Part shown: positions 23,643-32,175 of the stretch, one piece after another | How positions within the stretch are numbered: the stretch's first letter is position 1 | How the letters are laid out: the number at the start of each line of letters is the position of its first letter | NCBI RefSeq assembly: GCF_900156175.1 | Contig: NZ_FTMV01000013.1 | Span: 62,001-126,000, forward strand | Reading direction: 5' to 3' | Source: Janthinobacterium sp. TND4EL3 | GTDB taxonomy: Bacteria; Pseudomonadota; Gammaproteobacteria; Burkholderiales; Burkholderiaceae_D | Length of the DNA stretch: 64,000 bases | Notes under the pieces: generated by a model | The model's database searches: none | Told to the model about the DNA's origin: nothing | The model's input: only the letters and a program-made list of their open reading frames with translations | Program-made: the position numbers and the translations under genes

Positions 23643-25108
23643 CGCCGCAGTTCGAACTCGACACCCTGAAGATACGCATCGCCGCGCCCGAACTGGCGGC
23701 GCTCGACTTGCGCGTGCGCGTGCAGCGCGCGCTGCGCCAGCTGATACTCGATGGCGTGCTCGCGCCCGGCCTGCGCCTGCCGGCCACGCGCGCGCTGGCG
23801 CAGTCGCTGGGCGTGTCGCGCGATACGGTGGAAATGGCGTATGCGCAGCTGCGCTTGGACGGCTATCTCCAGCGGCAGGCGGGATCGGGCAGCTTCGTGT
23901 CGGCGGCGGTCGGCGCGAGCTTGCTGGGCAAGCCCGCGACAACGCTGCAACCCTTGTCCGCGCAGCCGGTGGCCCTCAGCGCGCGCGGCGCGCAGATCCT
24001 GGCCAGCGGCGGCGTGGCCGACCAGCAGAGCGTGAAGGCGTTTGCCACGGGTTTGCCGGAAACGCGCGCGTTTCCGCTCGACGTGTGGGAGCGCTTGCGG
24101 CGCCAGGCCGCCGGCGAACACCATGTGCTGCTGCACGGCGACCCGCAAGGGGCCGAGCCGCTGCGCCAGGCCATCGCCGACTATGTGAACCTGGAGCGGG
24201 GCGCGCGGGCCACGGCCGGCCAGGTGCTGGTGCTGAGCAGCACGCGCCAGGCCCTGTACCTGTGCGCGCAGGTGCTGGCCGATGCGCATGGCCCCATCCT
24301 GATGGAAGATCCCGGCTATTTCGGCGCGCGCAAGGCCTTTGAGATGGCGCAATTGCGGGTGGTGCCCGTGCCTGTCGATGCGCACGGCTTGTCCATCGAG
24401 CACCTGCGCGCAGACCGCAGCGGCGCCAACACGATTTACGTCACGCCGTCGCATCAATACCCGACGGGCGCCACCCTGGCGCTGGAGCGCCGCCTGGAGC
24501 TCGTTGCGTGGGCAGCCGGGCGCCAGGGCTGGATCATCGAGGACGATTACGACAGCCAGTTTCACTATGCGGGCTTGCCGACGGCGTGCGTACAGGGGCT
24601 CGACACGCAACAGCGCACGATTTACCTGGGCACCTTCGCCAAGTCGCTGTATCCGGGGCTGCGCATCGGCTACATGGTGCTGCCGCCGGCCCTCGTCAAG
24701 CCGATGACGCATGCGCGCAGCATCCTCGATGGCCACACGCCGCAGCTGGACCAGCTGACACTGGCCCGTTTCATCGCCGACGGCCATTTCGCGGCCCATG
24801 TACGCGCCATGCGCAAGGTGTATGCGGTGCGCCGCGACGCGATGGCGCAGGCCGTGCAGCGGCATCTGCCGCACGTCGTCACGGCGCAGCTGCCGCCGGG
24901 CGGCTTGCAGCTGCCTTGTCTGCTGCACGAGGGCAGGGACGAGCTGCACACGCAACGGCTGGCGGCCCAGGCGGGCATCGTGCTGCCGGGCCTGAGCCGG
25001 CTGTACGCGACGCCGCCGGAGCGCGGCGGCTGGCTGCTGGGCTTTGCGGCGCTCACGCCGCACGAGATCGACAGCGGCATCGTCCGTCTGGCCCGCGCGC
25101 TGGGGTGA
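23639..25108 (+). CDS. MocR/PdxR-type regulator (second copy)
   Basis: MocR-family regulator of 489 residues. The GntR-type winged helix is at about residues 12-85 (LPATRALAQSLGVSRDTVEMAYAQLRLDG would span the HTH), followed by an aminotransferase-like domain with the PLP lysine in GTFAKSLYPGLRIGY and the Asp/Tyr motif region IIEDDYDSQFHY. It is coupled to the preceding alpha/beta-fold gene by a four-base overlap. A spaced pair of TGGTCTGCT/TGGACTGCT repeats and a perfect hairpin lie between it and benE, making benE a candidate target. The effector is unknown. It is not a close duplicate of the protein at 4962-6434. Confidence 0.88.
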   Translation: MTPQFELDTLKIRIAAPELAALDLRVRVQRALRQLILDGVLAPGLRLPATRALAQSLGVSRDTVEMAYAQLRLDGYLQRQAGSGSFVSAAVGASLLGKPATTLQPLSAQPVALSARGAQILASGGVADQQSVKAFATGLPETRAFPLDVWERLRRQAAGEHHVLLHGDPQGAEPLRQAIADYVNLERGARATAGQVLVLSSTRQALYLCAQVLADAHGPILMEDPGYFGARKAFEMAQLRVVPVPVDAHGLSIEHLRADRSGANTIYVTPSHQYPTGATLALERRLELVAWAAGRQGWIIEDDYDSQFHYAGLPTACVQGLDTQQRTIYLGTFAKSLYPGLRIGYMVLPPALVKPMTHARSILDGHTPQLDQLTLARFIADGHFAAHVRAMRKVYAVRRDAMAQAVQRHLPHVVTAQLPPGGLQLPCLLHEGRDELHTQRLAAQAGIVLPGLSRLYATPPERGGWLLGFAALTPHEIDSGIVRLARALG

Positions 25109-25119
25109 TACGGTTCATG

Positions 25120-25166
25120 TGGTCTGCTACAAGTCTATGAATTGGACTGCTTGAGCAGTCCATTTT
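25120..25166. promoter_or_regulatory. Direct repeats and palindrome between mocR and benE
   Basis: TGGTCTGCT (25120-25128) and TGGACTGCT (25143-25151) are direct repeats 23 bp apart. The second one opens a perfect inverted repeat, TGGACTGC (25143-25150) and GCAGTCCA (25155-25162), followed by TTTT. It may be a MocR operator for benE or a terminator of the upstream pair; TGGACT-type half-sites are typical of MocR regulators. Confidence 0.45.
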
Positions 25167-25209
25167 GACCTTACGATGCGTCCTTTCACTGGCAAGGGAG
25201 GACTTCCGC

Positions 25210-26424
25210 ATGACGACAAGCGCAACAATCGCAAAAACAGCAGGCAGACCGGACAGGCTGTGCTGGCAAGACCTGGCATCCCCCACGATGGCGGCCTTCA
25301 TCTCCGTCCTCGTCAACTATGGCGGCACCTTCGTGCTGGTGTTCCAGGCGGCCCAGCTGGCCCAGCTGAGCGCCGCGCAGACGGCGTCCTGGGTCTGGTC
25401 GCTGAGCATCGGCGTGGGCGTGACGGGCATCTGGCTCAGCTACCGCTACCGCGCGCCCATCATCACGGCCTGGTCCACGCCCGGCGTGGCTTTTCTCGCC
25501 ACCGTCATGCCGCACACGCCGTATGCCGAGGTGATCGGCGCCTACATGGTGTCCGCGCTTGCCTTCATCTTGCTGGGCATGTCCGGCGCCTTCGAGCGCC
25601 TCGTGCGGCTGATTCCTGGTGGCATCGCCGCCGGCTTGCCGGCCGGCATCCTGCTGCAGTTTGGCGTGAATGCGTTCGGCGGCGCCAGCGCCGATCCCGT
25701 GCTGGTGGTGGTATTGCTGCTGTCGTACGCCGTGCTGCGCCGTTTCACGGCACGCTTTGCCGTGGTGGGCATCATGCTGATCGGCCTGGTCCTGCTGCTG
25801 GCGCAGGGGCGCATCGATGCGCAAGGCATCGAGCTGGCCCTGGCCGCGCCCGTGTTCCAGATGCCGCGCTTTTCCGTGGCGTCGCTGCTGGGCGTGGCGC
25901 TGCCGCTGTTCCTGATCACCCTGACGGGCCAGTACATGCCGGGCATGCTGGTGCTGCGCAATGACGGTTACCAGGTCAGCGCCAACCCCATCTTGACGGT
26001 GACGGGACTCGGTTCGCTGCTCATGGCGCCGTTCGGCGCGCACGCCTTCAACGTGGCCGCCATCACGGCCGCCATCTGCACGGGCAAGGACGCCCATGCG
26101 GACCCGTCGAAACGCTATGTCGCGGGGCTGGCCTGCGGCGTGCTGTACATCCTCGTGGGCATCTTTGGCGTTACCCTGGCCAGCCTGTTCATGGTCTTGC
26201 CGCGCAGCTTCATCACGGCGCTGGCGGGCCTGGCCCTGCTGGGCGCCATCGGCAACAGCCTGGCGCAGGCGATGGCGGATGTGCGCACGCGCGAGACGGC
26301 CCTGATCACCTTCCTCGCCACGGCGGCGAACGTGACCCTGCTGGGCGTGGGTGGCGCCCTGTGGGGACTGGCGGCGGGGCTGGCCGCGCATGGGCTGATC
26401 CACGGCTGGCGCAAGGCGGCATAG
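25210..26424 (+). CDS. benE: BenE-family benzoate/H+ symporter
   Basis: Inner-membrane transporter of 404 residues with about 12 helices, of the BenE family that takes up benzoate with protons. Typical stretches are ITAWSTPGVAFLATV, PGGIAAGLPAGILLQFGVNAF, LFLITLTGQYMPGMLVLRNDGY and APFGAHAFNVAAITAAICTG. The start is well supported by GGGAGG a few bases before the ATG at 25210. No benzoate-degradation genes are adjacent, so the substrate may be another aromatic or organic acid. The upstream gap carries candidate MocR sites. Confidence 0.9.
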   Translation: MTTSATIAKTAGRPDRLCWQDLASPTMAAFISVLVNYGGTFVLVFQAAQLAQLSAAQTASWVWSLSIGVGVTGIWLSYRYRAPIITAWSTPGVAFLATVMPHTPYAEVIGAYMVSALAFILLGMSGAFERLVRLIPGGIAAGLPAGILLQFGVNAFGGASADPVLVVVLLLSYAVLRRFTARFAVVGIMLIGLVLLLAQGRIDAQGIELALAAPVFQMPRFSVASLLGVALPLFLITLTGQYMPGMLVLRNDGYQVSANPILTVTGLGSLLMAPFGAHAFNVAAITAAICTGKDAHADPSKRYVAGLACGVLYILVGIFGVTLASLFMVLPRSFITALAGLALLGAIGNSLAQAMADVRTRETALITFLATAANVTLLGVGGALWGLAAGLAAHGLIHGWRKAA

Positions 26425-26508
26425 CCAGACCATTTGCCCGATTTGCCAGTCGCCGCATACAATTGCCAGCCTGTGCCCGTTGGCACCGTCCTTTTCCCGA
26501 TATGAGCG

Positions 26509-27240
26509 ATGGCCGACCTGACTTCCCTGGCGCAGTACCTGCTGGCGATTACGCCTGCCTTCCTCGTCTGCGCCGCCCTGCTGCTGGCCGTGCCCCGGGC
26601 TATCCCGCTGCTGCGCGTGCTCGTGCATATCCTGTTTTTCGTGCTGGCGCGCGACGCGATGACGGCGCACGGCTACTGGCAGGTGGCGGCGGGCGGCTTG
26701 CGCTTCACGGCGCCGCCGCCCGTCTTGCTGGCGCTGGGCGCCATGTCGCTGGCGCTGGTGGCAAGCACGTGCTGGCTGGAAAGCGAGGCGCGCCGCCAGA
26801 TCCGCTGGTCCGGCACGCGTCCGGCCCTGTCCGTATTGCTGGGCGTGGCGGGCGCCTGCCTGATTGTCGGGTTGGCAACGGGCTTGAAAGCCCTGTTCGG
26901 CTTGCCTTCCTTGCCGCCCGTGGCGCCGTCCGCGCTGCCCTTGCTGCTGGGCTTTGCGCTGGCCGCCAACTGTTATGAGGAATTGCTGTTCCGCGGCTTG
27001 CTGCAGCAGCAATTGCGCGCCTGGTTGCCCGCCTGGCGCGCGGCGCTCGTGTCCGGCCTGCTGTTCGGCCTGTGCCACGCCTTCCTCGCCACCACCGTCA
27101 CGCAGGTGGGCGCGCCCATCCTCGTGTTCACCGTGATCGAAGGCGTGGTGGCGGGACTGGTATATTGCCGTGCCGGCTTGCTGGGCGCGTCCCTGGCGCA
27201 TGGCCTGGCGATTTTTGCGCTGGCGGCCGGCTGGGTGTGA
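26509..27240 (+). CDS. CPBP family intramembrane metalloprotease
   Basis: Multi-pass membrane protein of 243 residues belonging to the CPBP (CAAX protease / bacteriocin-processing, ABI) family. All the signature motifs are present: NCYEELLFRGLL (EExxxR) at about residue 155, LFGLCHAF (FxxxH) at about 188 and ASLAHGLAIF (HxxxB) near the C terminus. About seven or eight hydrophobic segments are seen. Members process prenylated proteins, bacteriocins or, in some cases, only act in membrane-protein regulation; no partner is visible here. The ATG at 26509 overlaps another ATG in a different frame at 26502. It is probably monocistronic. Confidence 0.87.
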   Translation: MADLTSLAQYLLAITPAFLVCAALLLAVPRAIPLLRVLVHILFFVLARDAMTAHGYWQVAAGGLRFTAPPPVLLALGAMSLALVASTCWLESEARRQIRWSGTRPALSVLLGVAGACLIVGLATGLKALFGLPSLPPVAPSALPLLLGFALAANCYEELLFRGLLQQQLRAWLPAWRAALVSGLLFGLCHAFLATTVTQVGAPILVFTVIEGVVAGLVYCRAGLLGASLAHGLAIFALAAGWV

Positions 27241-27272
27241 ATGTCTACTAATTAATGAAAAGCGAGAAAGCG

Positions 27273-27815
27273 ATGCCTGTCAGTTCCTACCTGAATACCC
27301 GTCCCGTGCTGGGCGAAAGAGTCTACCTGCATGACACGGCGCAAGTGATCGGCGACGTGCAGATCGGCGACGACTGTTCCATCTGGTGCAACAGCGTGCT
27401 GCGCGGCGACGTCAACCGCATCGTCATCGGCGAGGGCAGCAATATCCAGGACTTTTCCATGGGCCACGTGTCGCACAGGAATGCGGCCAAGCCCGAAGGT
27501 TCGCCCTTGACCATCGGCAAGTACGTGACCATCGGCCATTCCGTGATCTTGCACGGCTGCACCATTGGCGACGAATGCCTGATCGGCATGGGCAGCATCG
27601 TCATGGATGACGTGGTGGTGGAGAAACACGTGATGCTGGGCGCAGGCAGCCTGGTATCGCCGGGCAAGGTGCTGGAAAGCGGCCACCTGTACGTGGGCCG
27701 TCCCGCCGCCAAGGTGCGCGCACTGACGGAGGCGGAAATCGCCTACTTGCGCTATTCGGCCGAGCACTATGTGCGCGTCAAGAACAATTACCTGGCCGGC
27801 GGCGACGACGCCTGA
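27273..27815 (+). CDS. Gamma-carbonic-anhydrase family protein (YrdA-like)
   Basis: Left-handed beta-helix protein of 180 residues of the gamma-class carbonic anhydrase/YrdA group. Hexapeptide repeats run from about residue 20 to 145. The zinc-site histidines are visible in FSMGHVSH (two) and ITIGHSVILHG-type sequence (TIGHSVILHGC), and the conserved RGDVNRIVIG is present. The ATG at 27273 was preferred over 27255 because GAG lies upstream and the family normally starts just before YLNTRPVLG; neither site is strong. Activity in YrdA-type proteins is often low or undetected. Its 3' end overlaps the convergent desaturase gene by 28 bp. Confidence 0.88.
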   Translation: MPVSSYLNTRPVLGERVYLHDTAQVIGDVQIGDDCSIWCNSVLRGDVNRIVIGEGSNIQDFSMGHVSHRNAAKPEGSPLTIGKYVTIGHSVILHGCTIGDECLIGMGSIVMDDVVVEKHVMLGAGSLVSPGKVLESGHLYVGRPAAKVRALTEAEIAYLRYSAEHYVRVKNNYLAGGDDA

Positions 27816-28729
27816 CCGTCAGCGCGGTCAAGGCGGCGCAGTTCCGGCCGCGGCGCCAGGTCCTGCGGCAGGCGCAGGCCTGACACCAGGCCCAGGCGCT
27901 GTAACAGCAGCAGCGCCCACCAGCCCGGGTCCCATTCGCCCGGCAGCAGGCCCAGCCTGGCCGAGCCCGGATAGGCGTGGTGGTTGTTGTGCCAGCATTC
28001 GCCCATGGTCAGCAGCGACGTCAGGCGGATATTCCTGCCTTGCACGGCGGCGCCGTCGACATGAAAGTGCATGTGCCCGTGGTTGTGGGCAAAGTAGCCG
28101 ATCAGCCAGTGGCCAAGCACGCCGGCGCTGACGCGCGCGCACACGCCCCAGCAGACAAAACCCCAGCCGCCCCAGGCGTAGCACAGCACGGCCCACGGCA
28201 GCTGCTGCAGCATCCAGGTTCTTTCCAGAAAACGGTAAAAGCGGTCGTGTGCGATGCGCGGCTCGACGGCGATCTGCGGCGCGTGGTCGAGGTCGAGGCG
28301 GCAAAATAGTTGCCACCAGGCATCGCGCCAGAAACCGGCGCCGTGGCGCAGGTAGGGGTGACAAGCGGGCAGGCGCTGGGCGTAGTCGCGCAGTTCGTGC
28401 TGGCGCAGCAGGCCCAGCGGGCCGCTGAGGCCCACCAGCACGCCCAGGTAGACGAGCAGGTATTCCAGCCATTGCGGGCATGCAAAGCTATCGTGGATCA
28501 GTTTGCGGTGGCTGCCCAGCGAGTGGCCGAACAGCAGGACGATGGCCGTGCCGGTCATAAACAGCAGCAGGCCGGTCCAGCTGAAGAAGAACAGGGCGCC
28601 GCTGACGGCGCCGGCCAGCATGGCCGTCAGCCACAGCGATGGCAAAGGCGCATGGCGTACCGCGCCATTGAGCACGCTGCCGGCGTGCGTGGCGCGGGCG
28701 CGGTGGCTGGCCAGGCCGGCCGTCGGCAT
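27788..28729 (-). CDS. Membrane fatty-acid/acyl-CoA desaturase family protein
   Basis: Integral membrane di-iron desaturase of 313 residues that would introduce a double bond into an acyl chain. The histidine boxes are GHSLGSHRKLIH (HxxxxH) at about residue 68 and ECWHNNHHAYP (HNNHH) at about 240. The middle box is of the variant seen in one bacterial subgroup: RQHELRDYAQRLPACHPYLRHG, with fewer His than the classic HRxHH. Four hydrophobic helices are visible. The gene overlaps the DUF3144 stop by one base (ATGA arrangement at 28727-28731), so the two are co-transcribed. The lipid substrate is unknown. Confidence 0.83.
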   Translation of the reverse strand: MPTAGLASHRARATHAGSVLNGAVRHAPLPSLWLTAMLAGAVSGALFFFSWTGLLLFMTGTAIVLLFGHSLGSHRKLIHDSFACPQWLEYLLVYLGVLVGLSGPLGLLRQHELRDYAQRLPACHPYLRHGAGFWRDAWWQLFCRLDLDHAPQIAVEPRIAHDRFYRFLERTWMLQQLPWAVLCYAWGGWGFVCWGVCARVSAGVLGHWLIGYFAHNHGHMHFHVDGAAVQGRNIRLTSLLTMGECWHNNHHAYPGSARLGLLPGEWDPGWWALLLLQRLGLVSGLRLPQDLAPRPELRRLDRADGQASSPPAR

Positions 28730-29046
28730 CAGCCCTTGGGGGCCGACGACGGTTGCGTGTACTTGTCGAAGTTGGTGATGTAGTCGTTGAAGTTGTCGGT
28801 CAGCATGCGCTTGTACTGTTCCGTAAAGAAGGCCACGGCGCCTTCCTTTTCCTGTTGCATCTTCGCTACGTCGTTGCTCTTGCTGGCGACGAGAAAGGCG
28901 TTGAAGCGGGCGGCCGCGTACAGCAGCGAGGTGGCCACTTCATTGCCGCCGCTGTGCATGCATTGTTCATTGGCCAGGGCGATGACCTGGTCGGCGCGTT
29001 CCCAGAATTCCGGGCCCGGAGCTGGTTTTGTCGTTGGTGTGCTCAT
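28729..29046 (-). CDS. DUF3144 family protein
   Basis: Small cytoplasmic helical protein of 105 residues of the DUF3144 family, function unknown. The family core is EFWERADQVIALANEQCM, followed by GNEVATSLLYAAARFNAFLVA and FFTEQYKRMLTDNFNDYITNF. It has no signal peptide or membrane segment. It lies directly upstream of the desaturase gene, with stop and start overlapping, which suggests a role tied to membrane-lipid adjustment, although this is only inference from position. Confidence 0.85.
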   Translation of the reverse strand: MSTPTTKPAPGPEFWERADQVIALANEQCMHSGGNEVATSLLYAAARFNAFLVASKSNDVAKMQQEKEGAVAFFTEQYKRMLTDNFNDYITNFDKYTQPSSAPKG

Positions 29047-29113
29047 AAAAATCCCTCATGAAAGTGCGCGCCAGTCTACACAGGGGGCCGCGGGCTGTCC
29101 AGCCGCGCGCCGC

Positions 29114-29620
29114 TCAGGGCGCATGCAGGATCTGTTCCAGCAAAACGGGCAGCGGCTGGCGGATGTCGAGCACCATGCCGCTTTCGTCTGCCTGCAGGGG
29201 CTGCAGGGTGGCGAGCTGGCTGTCGAGCAGGCTGGGCGGCATGAAATGGCCGGGCCGTTGCATGCGCTGCGCCAGCACGGCGCGCGGCCCGTCCAGGTGG
29301 ACAAAGCGCAGGGCCGGGTCGCCGCTGCGCAGCAGGTCGCGGTAGGCGCGCTTCAGGGCGGAGCAGGAGACGACCAGGCCGCTGCCCTGCGCGCGGGCCG
29401 TGGCGATCCGGTCGCGCAAGGCCGCCAGCCAGCCGGCACGGTCGGCGTCGTCGAGCGGGCTGCCGGCTGCCATCTTGGCCACGTTTGCGGGAGGATGCAG
29501 CTCGTCGCCTTCCACATAGGGCACGCCCAGCGCGTCGGCCAGCCGGCTGCCGACGGCGCTCTTGCCGCAGCCGGACACGCCCATCACGACCCAGCGCACG
29601 GCGGGCGCGCCCATGTTCAC
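29114..29620 (-). CDS. gntK: Gluconokinase
   Basis: Phosphorylates D-gluconate to 6-phosphogluconate with ATP. 168 residues, typical for the thermoresistant GntK type: P-loop VVMGVSGCGKSAVGSRL, EGDELHPPANVAKMAAG (substrate-binding region) and VVSCSALKRAYRDLLR, the gluconokinase signature, followed by HFMPPSLLDSQLATLQPL. Its ATG overlaps the yfiB stop by four bases (29617-29620), so it is the last gene of the yfiRNB transcript. No gluconate transporter or edd/eda gene is nearby. Placement with a c-di-GMP module is unusual. Confidence 0.93.
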   Translation of the reverse strand: MNMGAPAVRWVVMGVSGCGKSAVGSRLADALGVPYVEGDELHPPANVAKMAAGSPLDDADRAGWLAALRDRIATARAQGSGLVVSCSALKRAYRDLLRSGDPALRFVHLDGPRAVLAQRMQRPGHFMPPSLLDSQLATLQPLQADESGMVLDIRQPLPVLLEQILHAP

Positions 29621-30120
29621 GGCGCCGTGACGATGACGGTGACGCGGCGGTTTTCCGCCTGGCCCGCCTTGGTGGCGTTCGAGGCGACGGGTTTGCTCAT
29701 GCCCAGACCCTTGACGACGATATTGCCGCGTGGAATGCCGGCCACGCCCATCGCGTCGGCTACCACGTTGGCGCGCGCCAGCGACAGCTTGTTGTTCAGC
29801 ACTTCGGCACCTTCGTTGTCCGTATGGCCTTCCACGCGCATGTGGGTGATGCCCACCTTCAGCAGGGCGGCGCTGATTTTCTGGATGGCGGCGCGGCTCG
29901 GCGCCGTCAGGCTGGAAGCACCGAAATCGAACAGCAGCTTGTCGGTAAAGCTCAGCTCCCAGCCATCCTCCGTTTGTACGAAGCCCTGCTCCGTCAGGGT
30001 GGCGATCTGTTCGGCATTGAACGGCGATTTCTTTTCCGGCGCGCTCTGGCAGGCTGCAAGCAGGCCCAGCATGAGCAGGCCGAGGAAGCCGAAGCGTAAC
30101 TGCTTGTAGAGGAATTGCAT
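29617..30120 (-). CDS. yfiB: YfiB-type OmpA-domain lipoprotein
   Basis: Outer-membrane lipoprotein of 167 residues with a C-terminal OmpA/peptidoglycan-binding domain. The lipobox is LLAAC (Cys24). The domain includes LLFDFGASSLT, the conserved MRVEGHTDNEGAE and NRRVTVIV. In the YfiBNR system the outer-membrane YfiB sequesters the periplasmic repressor YfiR, which frees the cyclase YfiN. Gene order yfiR-yfiN-yfiB on the same strand, with 17 bp to yfiN, supports this identity. A general OmpA-like lipoprotein would be the alternative if the neighbours were absent. Confidence 0.87.
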   Translation of the reverse strand: MQFLYKQLRFGFLGLLMLGLLAACQSAPEKKSPFNAEQIATLTEQGFVQTEDGWELSFTDKLLFDFGASSLTAPSRAAIQKISAALLKVGITHMRVEGHTDNEGAEVLNNKLSLARANVVADAMGVAGIPRGNIVVKGLGMSKPVASNATKAGQAENRRVTVIVTAP

Positions 30121-30137
30121 GGTATTGCTCCTTGAGG

Positions 30138-31409
30138 TCAGGGGTGAAGGTGTGTCTGCGGTAGTCGCGCCACCTGGCGCGTGCCGCGCTGCGCCTGCTT
30201 GGCGCGGTACATGGCCTCGTCCGCCGCGCCCACCAGCGACACGGCGTCGATGGCGTGATCGGGGAAGACGGCCACGCCGATGGTCAGCGAACTGACGATG
30301 CTATTGCCTGTTGGTAACTCGATGGCTTGCGCCATGGCGGCGATGATGTTGTCGGCGATGTGCATGGCATCGCTGCTGTTGCGCAGGGGCTTGAGCAGGA
30401 TGGCGAATTCGTCGCCGCCCAGGCGCGCCACCAGGTCGCCTTCGCGCAATTGCTGCTTGATGCGCGCGGCGATGGTGACCAGCACGCGGTCGCCCGAGGC
30501 GTGGCCAAAGGTGTCGTTGATGTACTTGAAACGGTCGCTGTCGAGGAAGAGCACGGCCACCTTGCCGTTGCCGATGCGCGCGTCGAGGATGGCGCGTTCC
30601 AGCTCCGCTTCCATGAAGGCGCGGTTCGACAGGCCCGTCAGGCTGTCGTGGTTGGCGCGGTGCGACAGCGAGGCGTTTTCCTTCTGCAAATGGCTTTGCC
30701 ACGCTTCAAGCTCGTCGAGCAGGGCGTTGAAGTCGTCATTGATCTGGTTGAGTTCGGCGATCCCGGCGGCCGGCACGCGCAATTCGAACGAGCGGTCGCG
30801 CCGCACCCGGTGGGCCGTCTCCGCCAGGTGGCGCAGCGGCGCCGTGATATCGGTCTCCATGCGGCGCGACAGGCGCACGGCGACGATCAGGCTCAGCGCC
30901 AGGCACGCCAGCAGGCAGCTGAGGCCGCTCAAGAGGAAGGGCAGCAGGCTGCGGCTGTGCGGCACCAGCTTGATGCTGCCGATCACTTTTTCATCATGCG
31001 TGATGGGGAAGGTCAGGGAATCGGGCAGCATCCAGCCCGTCAAGGTGCGCTCGATCAGGTAGCGGGTGCCGTGTTCGCCCCGCTCCCAGCGGGCCAGCAC
31101 CTGGCCATCCTTGCTGTTGACTTGCGCCTGGTCGATATCTTCATTGATGCCGATCAAGGCCATGGCTTCCTTGGCGGCCATGGGGTCGCCGAAGACGACG
31201 GCCGCTTCCACCGTATAGCTCATCGAACGGGCCACCAGGCGCAGATTCTGCTCAGAATACACGCGCAGGGCCAGCAGCGCCACGGCCGTCAACGTCAGGC
31301 CGGCCGCCAGCACGGCGATCAGCGACACGCTCAGGTGGGCGCGCCGCAGCACGCTGTCGAGCGTGGGCCGGGGTTTGCTGGCCGCTTTGGCATGGTTCCG
31401 GCTGCTCAT
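30138..31409 (-). CDS. yfiN: YfiN-type membrane diguanylate cyclase
   Basis: Makes cyclic di-GMP from two GTP. 423 residues: a first membrane helix near 30-52, a periplasmic sensor of the CHASE8/YfiN type (about 53-155, with LVARSMSYTVEAAVVFGD), a second helix near 157-178, a HAMP region, then a GGDEF domain. The active site is LGGDEFAIL, and an inhibitory RxxD site (REGD) lies five residues before it, so product feedback is likely. YfiR, encoded upstream with a four-base overlap, should repress it from the periplasm. Function by homology: biofilm and surface-lifestyle control. Family and module calls are strong. Confidence 0.92.
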   Translation of the reverse strand: MSSRNHAKAASKPRPTLDSVLRRAHLSVSLIAVLAAGLTLTAVALLALRVYSEQNLRLVARSMSYTVEAAVVFGDPMAAKEAMALIGINEDIDQAQVNSKDGQVLARWERGEHGTRYLIERTLTGWMLPDSLTFPITHDEKVIGSIKLVPHSRSLLPFLLSGLSCLLACLALSLIVAVRLSRRMETDITAPLRHLAETAHRVRRDRSFELRVPAAGIAELNQINDDFNALLDELEAWQSHLQKENASLSHRANHDSLTGLSNRAFMEAELERAILDARIGNGKVAVLFLDSDRFKYINDTFGHASGDRVLVTIAARIKQQLREGDLVARLGGDEFAILLKPLRNSSDAMHIADNIIAAMAQAIELPTGNSIVSSLTIGVAVFPDHAIDAVSLVGAADEAMYRAKQAQRGTRQVARLPQTHLHP

Positions 31410-31981
31410 GGCTGGGGTCCCTTGCGACGTGCGATCTGCAAGGCGTTCGGATGCACGCGCAGGCCGCTGCGGGCGATGGCGTCGAGGTTGACGTCAAAGC
31501 CGATCTGCGCTTCGGTGAGGCGCAGGCAGAACATGGTGCCCACGCTGCAAGCCGCGCCCGGCTCGGCGACCGACAGGATGGGCTTGCCGATGATCTGCGC
31601 CAGCAGGTGTTCGCGTTCGCCATCGGACAGGCTGCCCATGTAGACGACGTCGCATTCGCTGGCGGCCACGCTGGCCGGCTGGGCCTTGACGCGGATGCGC
31701 TGGCCCGTGCTGGAGCCGGGCGTATCGACGATGGCCGCGCCGTAGCGGGGCGCGCCGAGCATGCAGACGCGCACTTCGGGGCGCGCCACGGGCCAGCGCA
31801 CATAACTGACGATGCCGAACAGGACCTGGGCCACTTCGGCCGGCCGCCTGGCGTCCGCCGTCGCGCCCGCTTGCGCCCATGCCGCGGGCGGCGTCAGCTG
31901 GAGCAAGGCGATCGCCAGCAGCACGGCAGCGAGCAGTGCCGGCGGCGCGATGCGCTGCCGGTGGCAGGGGGAGGAGGGCAC
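31406..31981 (-). CDS. yfiR: YfiR-family periplasmic regulator of the diguanylate cyclase
   Basis: Periplasmic inhibitor of YfiN, 191 residues, of the YfiR (DUF4154) family. The signal peptide ends near AAWAQA. Four Cys of the mature protein are visible (VCMLGAPR, SECDVVYMG, AACSVGTMFCLRL), matching the disulfide-based redox sensing described for YfiR. Other typical stretches are VLFGIVSYVRWP and NLDAIARSGLRVHPNAL. It is the first gene of the operon; a -10-like TATAAT can be read on the minus strand at 32099-32094, about 110 bp upstream. It overlaps yfiN by four bases. Confidence 0.88.
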   Translation of the reverse strand: MPSSPCHRQRIAPPALLAAVLLAIALLQLTPPAAWAQAGATADARRPAEVAQVLFGIVSYVRWPVARPEVRVCMLGAPRYGAAIVDTPGSSTGQRIRVKAQPASVAASECDVVYMGSLSDGEREHLLAQIIGKPILSVAEPGAACSVGTMFCLRLTEAQIGFDVNLDAIARSGLRVHPNALQIARRKGPQP

Positions 31982-32175
31982 GGCGTCGAGTGTCTTTATT
32001 CAGGTCAGGGAGCTGTTCAAATGAAGTTTCTTCCATGCAGACTGTACGGAACTGCGTGGAGAAAGTAAATCACAGCGCTACATATAACCTTGCATTATAA
32101 ACACTAATGTTAAAACTTGCATTCTTTGCCATGAAGATTGCTCGTTAACATTGCTTGAAATGGCAGGGATTGTCT

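Noticed and set aside
25186-27201. 671-codon minus-strand open frame
   Set aside because: Antisense to benE and the CPBP gene; His/Gln/Arg-rich shadow sequence.
30138-31981. Stand-alone diguanylate cyclase with unrelated neighbours
   Set aside because: The overlap with a YfiR-family gene and the adjacent OmpA lipoprotein gene make the YfiBNR module the better reading.
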